Source of the DNA: Dreissena polymorpha
Taxonomy: Eukaryota > Mollusca > Bivalvia > Myida > Dreissenidae
DNA: 64,000 nucleotides
NCBI RefSeq assembly: GCF_020536995.1
Contig: NC_068356.1
Coordinates: 23,975,809 to 24,039,808 of the forward strand
Direction: 5' to 3'
Made by a program: the position numbers and the translations under genes. Shown here one piece after another: positions 1 through 16,783 of this stretch. How positions within the stretch are numbered: the first letter of the stretch is position 1; the number at the start of each line of letters is the position of its first letter. The notes beneath the pieces are model-generated. The model did not search any database and was not told where the DNA came from. It was given only the letters and a program-made list of their open reading frames with translations.

Positions 1-358
1 AGCTCACATGTCACTGTTTTCCTGACTGGAATTGTGTCATTGTGTTTTGATATATGCTTTTTCTGAGCATGTAAATATCTAACTATTCTCCTAAATATAT
101 GCGATACCTAACTATATTGATACATTAAGTATTTGTGTATATTGCTGAAGTAAATGAACTATACAATGAAAATTACCCATAATTTCCTTAAAAACCAAAA
201 TATCCTGAAAAAGGGAGTTGCACATGCAAAAACGTGTTCTGTACTGCTAGACCATATTACTGCATGCGCAACTGACATAATTAAAACTACAGAGAAGTAT
301 TCTCACTTTCTGAATGACTATGCTTGTCCAGATTTAATGATGTCCATTTAATTTACAG

Positions 359-431
359 GGTTGCAGTTCGCTGTCAGAAGCGAGCTAGACTGGACTTTGG
401 AACAAAGCTGGGCATGAACTCGCCATTTTGA
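359..431 (+). CDS. possible 3'-terminal coding exon of an unidentified gene
   Basis: A pyrimidine-containing stretch ending in TTTACAG at 358 precedes an open segment of about 23 codons that ends in TGA at 429-431. Read from 360 it gives V-A-V-R-C-Q-K-R-A-R-L-D-F-G and ends M-N-S-P-F. The basic, non-repetitive composition and good acceptor suggest a last exon whose gene starts left of the window. I do not recognise the protein. Such a short open stretch could also be chance. Confidence 0.3.
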
Positions 432-1865
432 TCTGTGAAATGAATTCAACTTAAGCACCTATAAAACGGTGTAATGTATTTGTACATTATCATACAAAAG
501 GTGACTTATTCTGTCAAAATGGTTAAAGAGCAAGAAGCTGATTATTATCTGCGCCTGGCTGTGGTATACATGCCAAGATTACTTCAAAATTGTTCACAGT
601 TTGAGGAGCTTTAATACCTCTTGTTGACAGCACCCATCTACTGTCTCGCACAAAACTTGTCTTATACAAGACTAGTTAAATCATGATTATTAATATATAT
701 TTTATATAGTTTACATGGAACATAACAAGTTTTTTGTTGAAAGACAATTAAATTTCAGTAAAAAATTTATTTTTTTTACGTCATTAAAATCAGTGAAAAT
801 ATCAGAAATAGAAACGTTTTTCCAAGAATTATATCGGTTTAGCAGTGTCAGTTTCGCACAATTGAAAATGCGTAAGAAACCATTTTTCACAATAATTACA
901 AAATACTGGTACACAAAAAAGAATCTTTAAAATATGCTTTTCCATTGAATGCATAAGAACTTGACACAATTATAATTAAGCTACGAAGCATAGATAATTG
1001 ATTTTCCCAACCATACACATGGATGACGTATAGCACACATTTTGATGACACAATACATCTGCAAGATGATTCAGCTTATCAGGAGTGATTTTGTTTACTG
1101 TTCTGCAGCTTAAAATAAAAAAGTGATGCTTTCAGTGAATGATCAATTTATTTCCTAACCTTGAGATTATACGTAAATAAGTGGCGGTTCTATAACCACC
1201 TTTAATCACACAGCTAAATCAATGAATAACCTTAATATGTATGTACATGTAGTGTCAATTTACATAAAATGCTCTGAACACAATGGCAGTTGAATATTGT
1301 AGGATTTTAAATATTTTATCAATACATTTGTTTTTATCTGCTTAATATATTTTGCCTTGTGAGAAAGCCCCTTTTATCAAAGTATGTGCAATATTTTTCA
1401 GTTCGAAAGAATTATGTTGTGATGTGAACCCGTACAGCCTTTTGTTTTATCAGTGCCGAACATTGTGCCGATGTATGTTGGCATTTGAAATGCTTGTGTC
1501 TGTTGAAATATTTCTGTTCAAAGAGTCTTGTTTTGTATACATTTGGTATTACTTATACTTGTATCATAGTGTTTGTAATGAGTAATTAAATGTGACCCAA
1601 ACACATTTGATCTTGCTTATTTCTTACTGGGGGACTCAATGCACTAAAAATGTTGTTTATCATAATGTAATGTTGTCTTTTTCAATTCATTTTCGGTTGA
1701 CACCAGTCATTTCGTATTAATCACCTAGATAAAACTACATGTAGTCGGTAACTACCATTTAAGTATCTAAATTACAACTTGTAGCATAAAATGTTTAGTG
1801 TTTTACTTTTGAGTTTTTCTTTAGATTAACTTATACATATTCATTTAATTAATACATGTATACTT
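432..1865. other. AT-rich non-coding stretch
   Basis: No exon-like segment, RNA gene or recognisable repeat was seen. The open frames here are short and of AT-driven composition. The left part could be 3' UTR of whatever ends at 431. Confidence 0.5.
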
Positions 1866-2384
1866 AACAAGAAACCGTCGGAGACGGGTGATGCTCCCCA
1901 AAGTTGTTTTTTTGTCACAATACTGCACTATATATTCAGATAAAAGGAAACATCTTGAGGGGCATAACTTTGTACAAAATAATACGATGGATGGTTTAGC
2001 AACTTAAAATTTTTAAAGGGCCATAACTCTCTAAATAAATCATCTAACCAGAACCCACAAATAACATCGCCTCAAGGTAGTTAAGCTTCCCATAAAGCTT
2101 GATTGAATGACAGTCAGTAGTTGGGGGGACAAGAATTGCACTATATGTACAGTTAATGGAAAATTTCAAAGGGCATAACTCTTTGAAAAATCATCCGACC
2201 AGAACCAGCTGATAATATGCACATATCCTCTTGGTAGTGAAGCTTCCCATAAAGTCTCATTGAATTTTGGTCATTAGTTGCTGAGAAATAGCCCGGACAA
2301 AAATTGTGCACAGACTGAAGGACACACGGACAGACGAAGCGGCGACTATATGCTCCCCCAAAATTTTTAGGGGAGCATAAAAAT
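1866..2384 (+). mobile_element. Helentron-like non-autonomous element, family A, short copy
   Basis: The left end reads AACAAGAAACCGTCGGAGAC, whose CCGTC/GACGG pair forms a hairpin, followed by GATGCTCCCC. The right end has ACACGGACAGACGAAG and then a hairpin, TGCTCCCCC...GGGGAGCATAAAAA. About two diverged internal units mention 'ggccataactct' and 'agaacc'. The same ends, reversed, bound the copies at 47891-48932 and 58764-59787. No target duplication is visible. Confidence 0.7.
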
Positions 2385-2946
2385 GAATAATTGACAATAG
2401 TGATACATGCATTGCTGATTATACAGCAGGTAGGTGTACTTAAATGTGTATGTATTTAGGGAATATTACATGACTGTTATGTTGGTTCGTTGTATTGCAC
2501 AAGTTCATTTTGTGTTGATGTATGAAACTCATAAGATACTGAATCAAACTTGCTCGAAAACGTTATGATTATTTACAATATGTAACACATAATACTCTGC
2601 TTTCTCAGTCAGCCATTGAATACAGAAAAGGATGTAACAAAGAGAAATATGGAATTCCTATCATGAAGCTTGTATTTTCTAGTGAAATGCACCATTTTTT
2701 AATTAAGAATATTTTAAGGTGTAAAATAACATGTCATATTTTTTCAATATGCGTATAATTCAGACTGTCTGTTAATCATAAAATCCCAAGACTGACAGTT
2801 ATAACTTATTTTACACCATGTTTAAAGATAATAAAGCAAAGCCTGAACAATTATCCAAAGCTGTGCTGGTTTCAAATGATGAAAATAGCTTAATTTCCTT
2901 TCCCCTGAATCGAGTGGATTATACTGAAAGTTTCACTAATTCGCAC

Positions 2947-2952
2947 TTTATT
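2947..2952 (-). terminator. candidate poly(A) signal of the cyclophilin gene
   Basis: AATAAA on the minus strand, about 90 nt beyond the cyclophilin stop codon at 3044-3046. This spacing is reasonable for a short 3' UTR. The region is AT-rich, so chance matches are common. Confidence 0.4.
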
Positions 2953-3043
2953 TCATCTATGATAAATGACAACAAAATGCATTATCAAAGCATACTGTTT
3001 TCTCATTTAAACATCCATATGAATATGTTACACATTGGATAGT

Positions 3044-8807
<5,764 letters not shown>

Positions 8808-8889
8808 GTTTGCAAAAAACCTCAAATGTTGTCCGACAAAAACAGTTCGAAGAAGCCTCGCGTTTAAGACCATTCTGATGGTGTGAAGC

Positions 8890-9066
8890 ACTCTGGATCA
8901 GCAGACGATTTATTTCTTAAATCTTACGGAGGAATCCCACAATCGCACATTCTCGGCCCTTTCCGTCAAACATCGGATATATGATAATCTGCGAGGGGTA
9001 CCGAATGGGAGGAATCCGAGATAGCCGATGTCAATAAATGAAATAAATCGTCTGCTGATCCAGAGT
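8890..9066. repeat. foldback element with perfect 26-bp inverted ends, just upstream of the cyclophilin start
   Basis: The 26 nt at 8890-8915 (starting ACTCTGGATCAGCAGACG) are perfectly inverse to 9041-9066. The spacer is 125 nt. The block begins 83 bp upstream of the cyclophilin ATG, so it sits in the likely promoter or 5' UTR. No target duplication was seen. Confidence 0.7.
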
Positions 9067-9439
9067 GAGCCGATGTATCACGATTGGGTGTGAAGATAGT
9101 CTGAACGGTTACACAGCACTATTTATCGCAAATAAATATTACTCGTGGTCATCATCATCATGTCATACACAAATACCTTCACTCAGCGGCAATACAATGA
9201 GCGTTGAGAAACTACTTGAACATCAAAGCCCAAGGACCAGACTAGTCCATATAAACGTACTCACAGAGCTTTAATAATTTTTGCTATGGCGGCCTTGGGA
9301 GGCGTACGAAACAATAACACAGTAAATCAAAAGCCATTACTTCTTGCTTTAATGGTACCATTCGCATGAGTTTGAGCTTAAGACAGGTAAACGTTGATAA
9401 GATTTTGCAGTATCAGTGTTCCTATGCATTTTCCTTTGG

Positions 9440-10740
9440 GTTATAAAGCTGAGAGTTTAATTATTGCAACTAGGACCAGACATAATTCCAAACTTGGTAT
9501 TGAAGACCTGTGCCAGCCAGTTAGCACCTGTATTATCAAAAATCTTCCAAATATCCTTAAACTTAGGAAAGCCTCCGAGGGATTGGAAAGATGCTTTCGT
9601 TTCACCTGTTTTCTAGAAAGGCGACGTCCATCTAAACGAAAACCCGTCTCCCTCACAAGGGTAACATGTAAGCTCCTTTAACATATCATATGCAAACACA
9701 TACTGAACCACCTGGAAAATAACAGCATCCTAACTACACTTAACCATGGCTTTCGTACTGGTTACTCATGGGAAACGCAATTACTGACCACTATCCAAGA
9801 CCCTCTTACCAACTATGACTAGTAGCAGATAGACATGGCTATCTTGGACCTCTTCAAGGCCTTCTATACTGTCCAACATAAAAAGCTCCTACATAAACTG
9901 GACCAGAATAATGTCAATAGTTACATCAACCACTGGCTTGAGGAGTTCCTTTCAGACACGAGCATGAAAGATGTTGTGGAAACAGAGAAATCAAATCCGG
10001 AAACAGTGGACTCCAGCGTACCATAGGGCACAGTCCTTGGTCCCCTACTATTCCTCTGCCACATCAAAGATCTACCCGACTCAGTCCGCCTATTTGCAGA
10101 TGATTGTTTACTATACTGCACTGTCAGAAGTCGCCAGAACCATATAATCGTAAAGCAAGATTTGAATAAACTAGAAATCTAGGCCAACACATGGGGCATG
10201 AGATTCAACGCTAAAAAAAACTATATTCCTAACCATCAACCAGAAAACCTCAAAATTCTACCATCTCGATAACCACATCCTTCGACAAGTCCCAGAAAAC
10301 CAATACCCTGGAGTAACTATATCAGAAGACCTAAATTGGAGCTCACATAAAAATAAGATCACCAAAAAAGCAAATTCCACACTTGGCTTTCTTAGAAGCA
10401 ACCTGAAACGCTGCCCAGAATCCTGTTGTAAATCAGAATACTTTGCCTTAGTAAGGTCTACTCTAGGATATAGCTCTATTGTCCTTCAAAAAGATGTAGA
10501 CAAAGTTGAAAAGATCAAAAAACAATCGGCGAGATTTATTACCAGCAACTATACTACCAAAACACCTGGCTGCGTGACAAATATGCTGAAAGGTATGAAG
10601 ATCCCACCATTCTAGGAGAGAAGAAAGGCCACAAGATGGTTGAGGGGCTGGTACCAGCCCTGCCTAGCCAAGACTTCCCTACCCCAGTACAGCAATCTAA
10701 ACATAGAGTTACCCCTAAGAATTTCTCAGACTATTAAGCA
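9440..10740 (+). mobile_element. decayed non-LTR retrotransposon (LINE), Jockey/CR1-like reverse transcriptase
   Basis: Broken frames on the plus strand give reverse transcriptase blocks in order. These are a P-V-S-L-T-R-V-T-C-K-L-L block (~9640), N-H-G-F-R-T-G-Y-S (~9745), D-M-A-I-L-D-L-F-K-A-F (9833), L-G-P-L-L-F (~10038) and the catalytic box L-F-A-D-D-C-L-L-Y (~10090). There follow thumb-region text (N-Q-Y-P-G-V-T-I-S) and S-A-R-F-I-T. Several stops and frame changes lie between them, for example a stop just before G-T-V-L-G-P. The endonuclease half is missing. Clade assignment is from motif wording only. Confidence 0.8.
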
Positions 10741-12904
10741 GATAAGATTGTTAAAAAATACTCTGTCAAAAAGTCAGTTTCATACCAATCAAGTGCAAAA
10801 TCCTACTACTAGTATATAAGAACTTTTTTTCTATAAGACACTAATAGAGTGAAACACTCTGGAAGAAAGAGTAGTTGCGCAGACACAGTTGGCAGTTTCA
10901 GGTCAACTGTCCTACAGTGGGACTAACCACTCTCTCTAAGTGTTGCGCCAACGCTGAAAGGCCCTGCAACATACCCATCCAGATCCAGGAATATTCATGT
11001 AACATCATTTTCGAATAGTGGTAAAGATTTTCAGACTGGTAAAATGAATAAATGCAATGGCCCAGACACTTGCTATGCTTTAAAATACCTCATCATGAAA
11101 AATAAGGCGCATACATACATGCATGAATGCAAACATGCATGTACACACTCAAACCCCTACCCATCCATCCATCCCCCAACACACACACCCATCCACCTAC
11201 TCACCCAAGTGCTCTGGTCAATTCGACAATGTGACCTTGTATCAATATCATTCATGAATTCTCATGTAAGTCACTGGATACCAACAAAATAATCAAGTGT
11301 TGTTGATGAAAAAAACAACAGTAACTTAAGTTATTATGACAATACTATTATACTCTCTTAATAGTGAAAAGCATCTACCAGTATGTTAGAACATGGCCAG
11401 TGGCACCAACTGAGTCTAAGTTCTATAAGGATGTTTTCAAACTAAGATCAAAAGAACACTATGATATTGTTTTAATCTGGTTATGCTGTACACAATGAAG
11501 TGATAAATAGCATATTTATACAATTGGTTTAAAAAGCCCTAAAACCAGTGTAAACCCCCATGCCTTGCATTGACCATTCCATGGTGTTGATCCGTTTTTT
11601 AAATAATTTTTAATATGTTTATAATTTGTGTTTGGTTCAGTTGTATAAGAAGTGCACAAAAACAAGAATTCCTGTCCTGACTGTTTCTGGATTTTGATTG
11701 CTTGCTGTCAGAAAATTCCTCAATTTATCATGATACACCCACACAAGAATTTCACAAACTTTAAGAAATCTTTACATAATAAGTTTCAGACAAAACTGTT
11801 AGTAAATCTTGCAATAATATCTGTTTACAATTCCAAGACTACTATAACACACAGTTAGAAATGCTCATCATGGCCATACTGCACATAAAATCCACATAAA
11901 TAATCATATGTAGACAAAAAAAAACAGTAATAAATATAGCATTTATTAATTTATTATTATAACAAAAACAACAATAATAACAACAATAAACATAGAAAGG
12001 TTACTCATTATTAATGCACTGGGTTTATAAGATTATACAAGGCTATTAAATAGAAGCTCTGTTTTTCAAAAATAATTTAGTAACACACTCAGCTTTAGAA
12101 GACATTGCCTTATACCTCCACATGTGACATAGAGACACACTTAAATGATCTGTATTATTTTGCTGCAAACAAAAATAAATAATAAATAATAATGAACAGG
12201 ACGCCTATATCAACATGGGACAATTCATTATGATCTTGACATACATTGTATACAATAATGCTGAATGTTGCATTACATTTAAACAGCTACATTTATAATA
12301 TGTATATGCTATAGACATCAATGCAAGACATTTGTACAATATTGGACTTACAAAATGCCATGGATGTTACATTTTAAATGTATGACAAAATTATCAAATG
12401 GAATATTGTAGTGGAATGTATTAAGAAAATATTGAATGAGCCTGCACCAAAAGTCAAAGGTAAAAGAATATAGTCTATTTGAACAACATGTTATTTTACA
12501 CAGTTAACACCAACATGAAGGAACATTCTGAAAAACACATCGGAAAGAACAGTTTTACAATAATTTGTTCATACAGATCGCATGCTCTAGTGGCATGTTA
12601 CATCATGCTTCGTTTTCTAACATCTGCACAGAATAAGTAATAATAAATAATAGTTTACATGAGTATACGTCCACCTGACATTTATTAAGAATAAAATGTA
12701 GTTGTTTAAGATGATAGATTTTACAATACTAAATTATTTTTTTTGGAAACAGTATTAGCTTGTTTAAGCTTTCTGTTACACAGCACTGAAATATTACAAA
12801 AATGCAGGTACACTCACTTTATGCCCATAATACACATTATAACCTTGATTAAACCTTTACCACATAGATATGTATTTTCACGCATTTGCAGTCCCTTAGA
12901 AAGT
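10741..12904. other. non-coding stretch with simple sequence
   Basis: A CA/CCAT-rich patch lies at 11100-11200 (CATACATACATGCATG, CCATCCATCCATCC). The rest is AT-rich with AAT/AAC runs near 11940-12000. No exon or RNA gene was seen. Confidence 0.5.
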
Positions 12905-13095
12905 TACATTTAATTAAAGACCTTTCTTATTAGATTCAAGTTTAAAAGCTTCATTTTCAAGCCTAAGATACTGATGAGCTGCAAACAAAATAAAACCTGA
13001 ACAGACTGCGAGTTACTCGCAAGCAGTTCTGGTTTGATGCTGTTTGCAAAAGCCATTTTCACTTTGCTTCTTATGGGGGAAAGGGTTAAACCTGT
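12905..13095. mobile_element. palindromic MITE, copy 1
   Basis: The core at 12981-13047 is an imperfect palindrome: GCAAACAAAATAAAACCTGA... against ...CTGGTTTGATGCTGTTTGC, centred on GCGAGTTACTCGC. The flanks (AAGCCTAAGATACTGATGAG; CATTTTCACTTTGCTTCT) recur inverted at 21658-21850. Similar GCAAACAGC palindromes are abundant in bivalves. Confidence 0.6.
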
Positions 13096-13901
13096 TATTC
13101 ATTCAAGTCTTAAAATTGTATACCAGTAAGCTGACACAAACAAATTACCAGTAATGCAGCTAATGCACTTACATGACATAAATACGCAGCTATTTAGTTT
13201 TGAGCGATTGAGATGTACACAAATACTATGGCACATTAGTTGAAGTGATCTACATAATTCTATAGCATTTCAGGTAATATAAATCCAATATGTTATCAAT
13301 GAACTGTCCCCTTGTCCCTTTCTCACCATAACGATTCATCACATCAGGAAATATTGGCATTTAAAACTAACCATCCACATTTTTTAATTGAATAAAAACT
13401 GCCTTCATAACTCCTATTTCCACAACAGTTTAAATTCGTATCTACAATATCACAGGCAACATAAACTTCAGCTTTACATCAGGTTGCAATGAAAGAGAAT
13501 ATCAAGACTTGCAAGACAAGTTAACATGACAGGCAAGAAATTTAACAAGCATCATCATCTAAGCTACATTTAATACAAAACATGAATTTTCAAAAATGTA
13601 TCAAGCAAGGAGATCTAGCAACAGCAGCCAAAAAACATTTTGGACAGCACTTCCAATACTGCATGCAATACCAGTATTTGGTATATGTCCAAACAACACA
13701 ATATAAATGTTACATTACACACAATCGACACCAACATAATTATGTTGTCATTTAAATGAAGACATACCATTAAAAATTAAAAAGAATAAGCTGAATAACC
13801 ATATTAAATAAATAATGCAAACACAAATAAAATTAATAAATAAAAATTATGTATAGATATGCTTTGTATAACAAAAGATGATAAATAAAAGCTACCCTAA
13901 G
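13096..13901. other. AT-rich non-coding stretch
   Basis: No recognisable feature was found between the palindromic MITE and the family C array. Confidence 0.5.
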
Positions 13902-14784
13902 AACAAGGGCTGTTTGTAAAACATGCATGCCCCCCATATGGGCTGTCCGTTGTAGTGGCAGCCATTGTGTGAATACAATTTTTGTCACTGTGACCTTGAC
14001 CTTTGACCTAGTGACCTGAAAATCAATAGGGGTCATCTGCGAGTCACGATCAATGTACCTATGAAGTGTCATGATCCTGGGCAAAAGCGTTCTTGAGTTA
14101 TCATCCGAAAATCATTTTACTATTTCGGGTCACCGTGACCTTGACCTTTGACCTTGTGACCTCAAAATCAATAGGGGTCATCTGCAAGTCATGATCAATC
14201 TACCTATGAAGTTTCATGATCCTAGGCGTATGTGTTCTCGAGTTATCATCCAAAAACCATTTTACTATTTCGGGTCACCGTGACCTTGACCTTTGACCTA
14301 GTGACCTCAAAATCAATAGGGGTCATCTGCCAGTTATGATCAATCAACCCATGAAGTTTCATGATCCTAGGCGTATGCATTCTTGAGTTATCATCCGGAA
14401 ACCATTTTACTATTTCGGGTCACCGTGACCTTGACCTTTGACCTAGTGACCTCAAAATCAATAGGGGTCATCTGCAAATCATGATCAATCTACCCATGAA
14501 GTTTCATGATCCTAGGCGTATGCGTTCTTGAGTTATCATTCAAAAACCATTTTACTATTTCGGGTCACCGTGACCTTGACCTTTGACCTAGTGACCTCAA
14601 AATCAATAGGGGTCATCTGCGAGTCATGATCAATGTACCTATGAAGTTTCATGATCCTAGGCCCAAGCGTTCTTGAGTTATCGTCTGACAACCACCTGGT
14701 GGACGGACAGACTGACAGACCGACCGACCGACCGACATGAGCAAAGCAATATACCCCCTCTTCTTCGAAGGGGGGCATAAAAAT
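13902..14784 (+). mobile_element. Helentron-like element, family C, five 145-bp units
   Basis: AACAAGGGCTGTTTGTAAAA and GCATGCCCCCCAT lie at the left. Five units follow at exactly 145-bp spacing (TGACCTTGACC at 13991, 14136, 14281, 14426 and 14571). Then come GACCGACCGACCGAC and the terminal hairpin CCCCCTCTTCTTCGAAGGGG, ending GGGGGCATAAAAAT. Each unit holds TGACCTTGACCTTTGACC, a cluster of nuclear-receptor half-sites. The ends are intact and units are very similar, implying recent activity or homogenisation. Confidence 0.8.
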
Positions 14785-16444
14785 AGTAATACAAAATAGT
14801 AAACATCCACAAGAGCTGTCACAAGACGGCACATGACTACCAGTATTCTTCCCCTTTGATATTATTGGTATAATGTTTGTCTATGGTAAGTCACCTTATA
14901 TTATAACCACAAAGAAATATATGAAGTTGACTAGGTCACACGAGTTGTGTATCATGTCATTTCTTAAAATTTGACCCAGCATTTGTAAAAATCTTGCAAG
15001 TGTACATTTCCAGAAAGGAAATTCATTTATGCGTTGAATAAGACAGAGTTCGTGAAAATCACTGCACAATTGATGAAGTTATGGCTGTTCAAAGCCCATT
15101 TTCGAGTGATTTTGTGTTGAATACCTATAAATATATATATATTTGATAGTGATTTTTTTCCAGAACAGTTGATTTTTCGTTATAATTGGATTACTTATCA
15201 TTAAAAATGATGTTTTCACTAATTAATATCATAACCACACTCTAACCACCTGTGGTCAGTGAGCACAGAAAAGACCTTGGCATTTGAGCCAAGAAAATAA
15301 CCCTAAACATTTGAGTGAAGTTTCAACATAATACTTGTAGTAGAAACAATAATATGTTGCATTTTAACATTAACCAATGTACTGCATAAAAAACAGGAAT
15401 AATAATCCTAAATTGCTGGTCATGGAGCTTGGTCAGGGGCCTAACACAATGACCCTGAACATGTGTATGAATTGGATATGAGCAGTAGTAACAGCGCTAT
15501 GGAGATATTGCACATTTACCTTCATCAATTAAAAAAAAAGCAGCCTTATTCCGCTAAATTGCAAGTCAGAGTTATGGAACTTCGTCTATGGCCTCACATA
15601 AAACACCCAAACCATACAATTGAATGTCTGTCGTAGAAAAAATGAGGAGGAGATATTCCACTTTTACCTTAACCAGAGAAGTACAAAGACAAACAGCTGA
15701 CATTTGGGTGAGTAGAACAGCTTGGACTATTAAACGAATAGTCAAGCTAAAGAAAGAAAACTGACATTCCAAATCAGGTCTCACCTCTCCACACGTGTCA
15801 TTTTGAAGTAAAATCAGTGGCACACCTTGTGTTTGGAAATCTTACATCTGATATTTTACATCCAGACTAGATAAATGTCCCTATTTGGGTACGGAAGTTG
15901 TCAAGTATAAAGTCAGAGTGTGAAAATGATGTGAAAGTTGGACATTTCTTCACTCCAGCACATGTGTATTAGTGAACTGTCACAGTAAAACAAAGCTTCA
16001 ATTAGTTAGACACGAAAAAAGCCAAAAACAATGAATGAAAAACAGGAAACTATAGCAGTAAACAACACAACAAACAATGAAAATAAACTTATATAATATA
16101 CATGGTATATCGTATGAAGGAAATAAAAAAACTTACCGGTAAGTATTATTAGCAGTGGAATTTAAATAAATAGGAGAATAAAATGTTACAAAGAAAACAG
16201 GACAACTATTCACATGGAGTCTCCAGTCTTTAGTGCTCTTCACTTAAATATGAAATAAGTCAGAGCTTTGCTTGTGTTTGCACCATGACACATGCAATGA
16301 ATAAGAAGCATGGATTCGTAAAAATTATCATGCTTTAATTCACTTCAGTACTGAACTTTAAAAAAAATATTTCAATACCATTTACAGTAGATGATTTTTT
16401 TTTTTACACCAGCCTAGGGTGACAAGAGTTGCCTTGTATTTATA
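14785..16444. other. TEX2 downstream region, no gene seen
   Basis: AT-rich DNA with faint diverged tandem text around 15240-15830 ('ggtcatggagcttggtcagg' and relatives). A short ACTTACCGGTAAGT palindrome lies near 16133-16146. No coding exon or RNA gene is supported. Confidence 0.4.
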
Positions 16445-16450
16445 TTTATT
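16445..16450 (-). terminator. candidate poly(A) signal of TEX2
   Basis: AATAAA on the minus strand, about 220 nt beyond the TEX2 stop codon. It was selected by position only; other AT-rich matches exist further downstream. Confidence 0.3.
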
Positions 16451-16669
16451 TGCAAAAACACAAAACAAAAATCAGCTATAGTTCAATTTTAATGGAGTTA
16501 CATCACTGGTCTCTAAAAATGAGGAGTTAATACGTTGGATCTCTTCATGTATATAGGTTTAAACCTCAAGCAAAGTGGGCTTGACTTCTGATCCATGAAT
16601 GCAGAGTTCTGATCCCTCAAGGAAGAGGGTTAAACATGAGATCCATTCCTTCAATGAGTATGGAAAGGG

Positions 16670-16783
16670 TTAGACCTCAGATCCCTGCGCAGGCTGAGGC
16701 ATGGCGGTGTGTTCCTCCACCTCGGGGCCTGCTGACAGGATGGGAACCACCAAGTCATCCATGTTGGGCATCACAAATACGTG
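16670..16783 (-). CDS. TEX2: TEX2 coding exon 7 (terminal)
   Basis: Encodes H-V-F-V-M-P-N-M-D-D-L-V-V-P-I-L and a short acidic tail, with stop TAA at 16672-16670. The acceptor is ATTGCAG. Confidence 0.9.
   Translation of the reverse strand, partial: HVFVMPNMDDLVVPILSAGPEVEEHTAMPQPAQGSEV

Noticed and set aside
2818-3042. 74-aa plus-strand frame
   Set aside because: It is antisense to the cyclophilin 3' UTR and not supported by any motif.
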